A stretch of 6,257 nt of DNA, taken from the NCBI GenBank assembly GCA_938015405.1, contig CALLPZ010000030.1:1-6257 (forward strand). Reading direction: 5' to 3'. The translations under genes were made by a program, and so were the position numbers. The notes beneath the pieces are model-generated. The model made no database searches. It was not told the DNA's origin and saw only the letters and a program-made list of their open reading frames with translations. Below, in pieces: positions 6,152-6,257 of this stretch. Position 1 is the first letter of the stretch; each line of letters begins with the position of its first letter. The stretch comes from an uncultured Pseudanabaenaceae cyanobacterium (GTDB lineage: Bacteria > Cyanobacteriota > Cyanobacteriia > PCC-9006 > JAAUQQ01).

Positions 6152-6257
6152 CCATAGATTAACCTCCCCGAAACAGCACTGAATGGAGTGACTCAGCAAA
6201 GCGCCCCTTTTCATAGGAAAAATCATCTCCGCATTTGCATTCATTTCATTGAGTCGA

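Noticed and set aside
6152..6257. Terminator or next gene after the GNAT gene
   Set aside because: Only 4-5 bp hairpins are visible, none followed by a convincing T-run, and no frame runs off the edge with recognisable protein.

Overview
The window looks like chromosomal DNA of a cyanobacterium. The evidence is a gene for geranylgeranyl reductase of the chlorophyll pathway (ChlP), a cyanobacterial-type haemagglutination-domain exoprotein, and nine copies of the HIP1 octamer GCGATCGC in 6.3 kb, where about 0.1 would be expected by chance. I cannot name the genus from the sequence alone.

Layout. Bases 1-83 (+) are the 3' end of rpsU (ribosomal protein S21), closed by a hairpin terminator at 146-183. 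Bases 225-3161 (-) encode a large secreted haemagglutinin-like protein of the two-partner secretion type. It has a signal peptide, a TPS domain, about 15 glycine-rich beta-helix repeats, a proline-rich linker and a C-terminal domain holding the only two cysteines of the mature chain. Bases 3308-4585 (-) encode ChlP, which starts at a well-placed TTG codon. A very strong hairpin terminator (3227-3274) separates chlP from the exoprotein gene, so the two are probably separate transcription units despite sharing a strand. Bases 4586-5344 are about 760 bp with no convincing gene. This stretch is the divergent control region between chlP and the last gene, and it contains an AT-rich patch near the chlP side and a perfect 20-bp palindrome near the other side. 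Bases 5345-6151 (+) encode a membrane-anchored protein with a short GNAT acetyltransferase core. Bases 6152-6257 show no gene or terminator that I can defend.

How the genes relate. They do not form an obvious pathway. S21 and ChlP are housekeeping genes (translation; phytyl-chain reduction for chlorophyll and tocopherol). The exoprotein is an accessory surface or secreted protein whose outer-membrane TpsB transporter is not in the window. The GNAT protein is uncharacterised. I see no defence island, CRISPR array, transposase, tRNA or other RNA gene. The points most worth a second look are the C-terminal two-cysteine domain of the exoprotein, the membrane-fused short GNAT domain, the forced TTG start of chlP, a 12-bp inverted repeat enclosing the rpsU terminator, and the 20-bp HIP1-centred palindrome.
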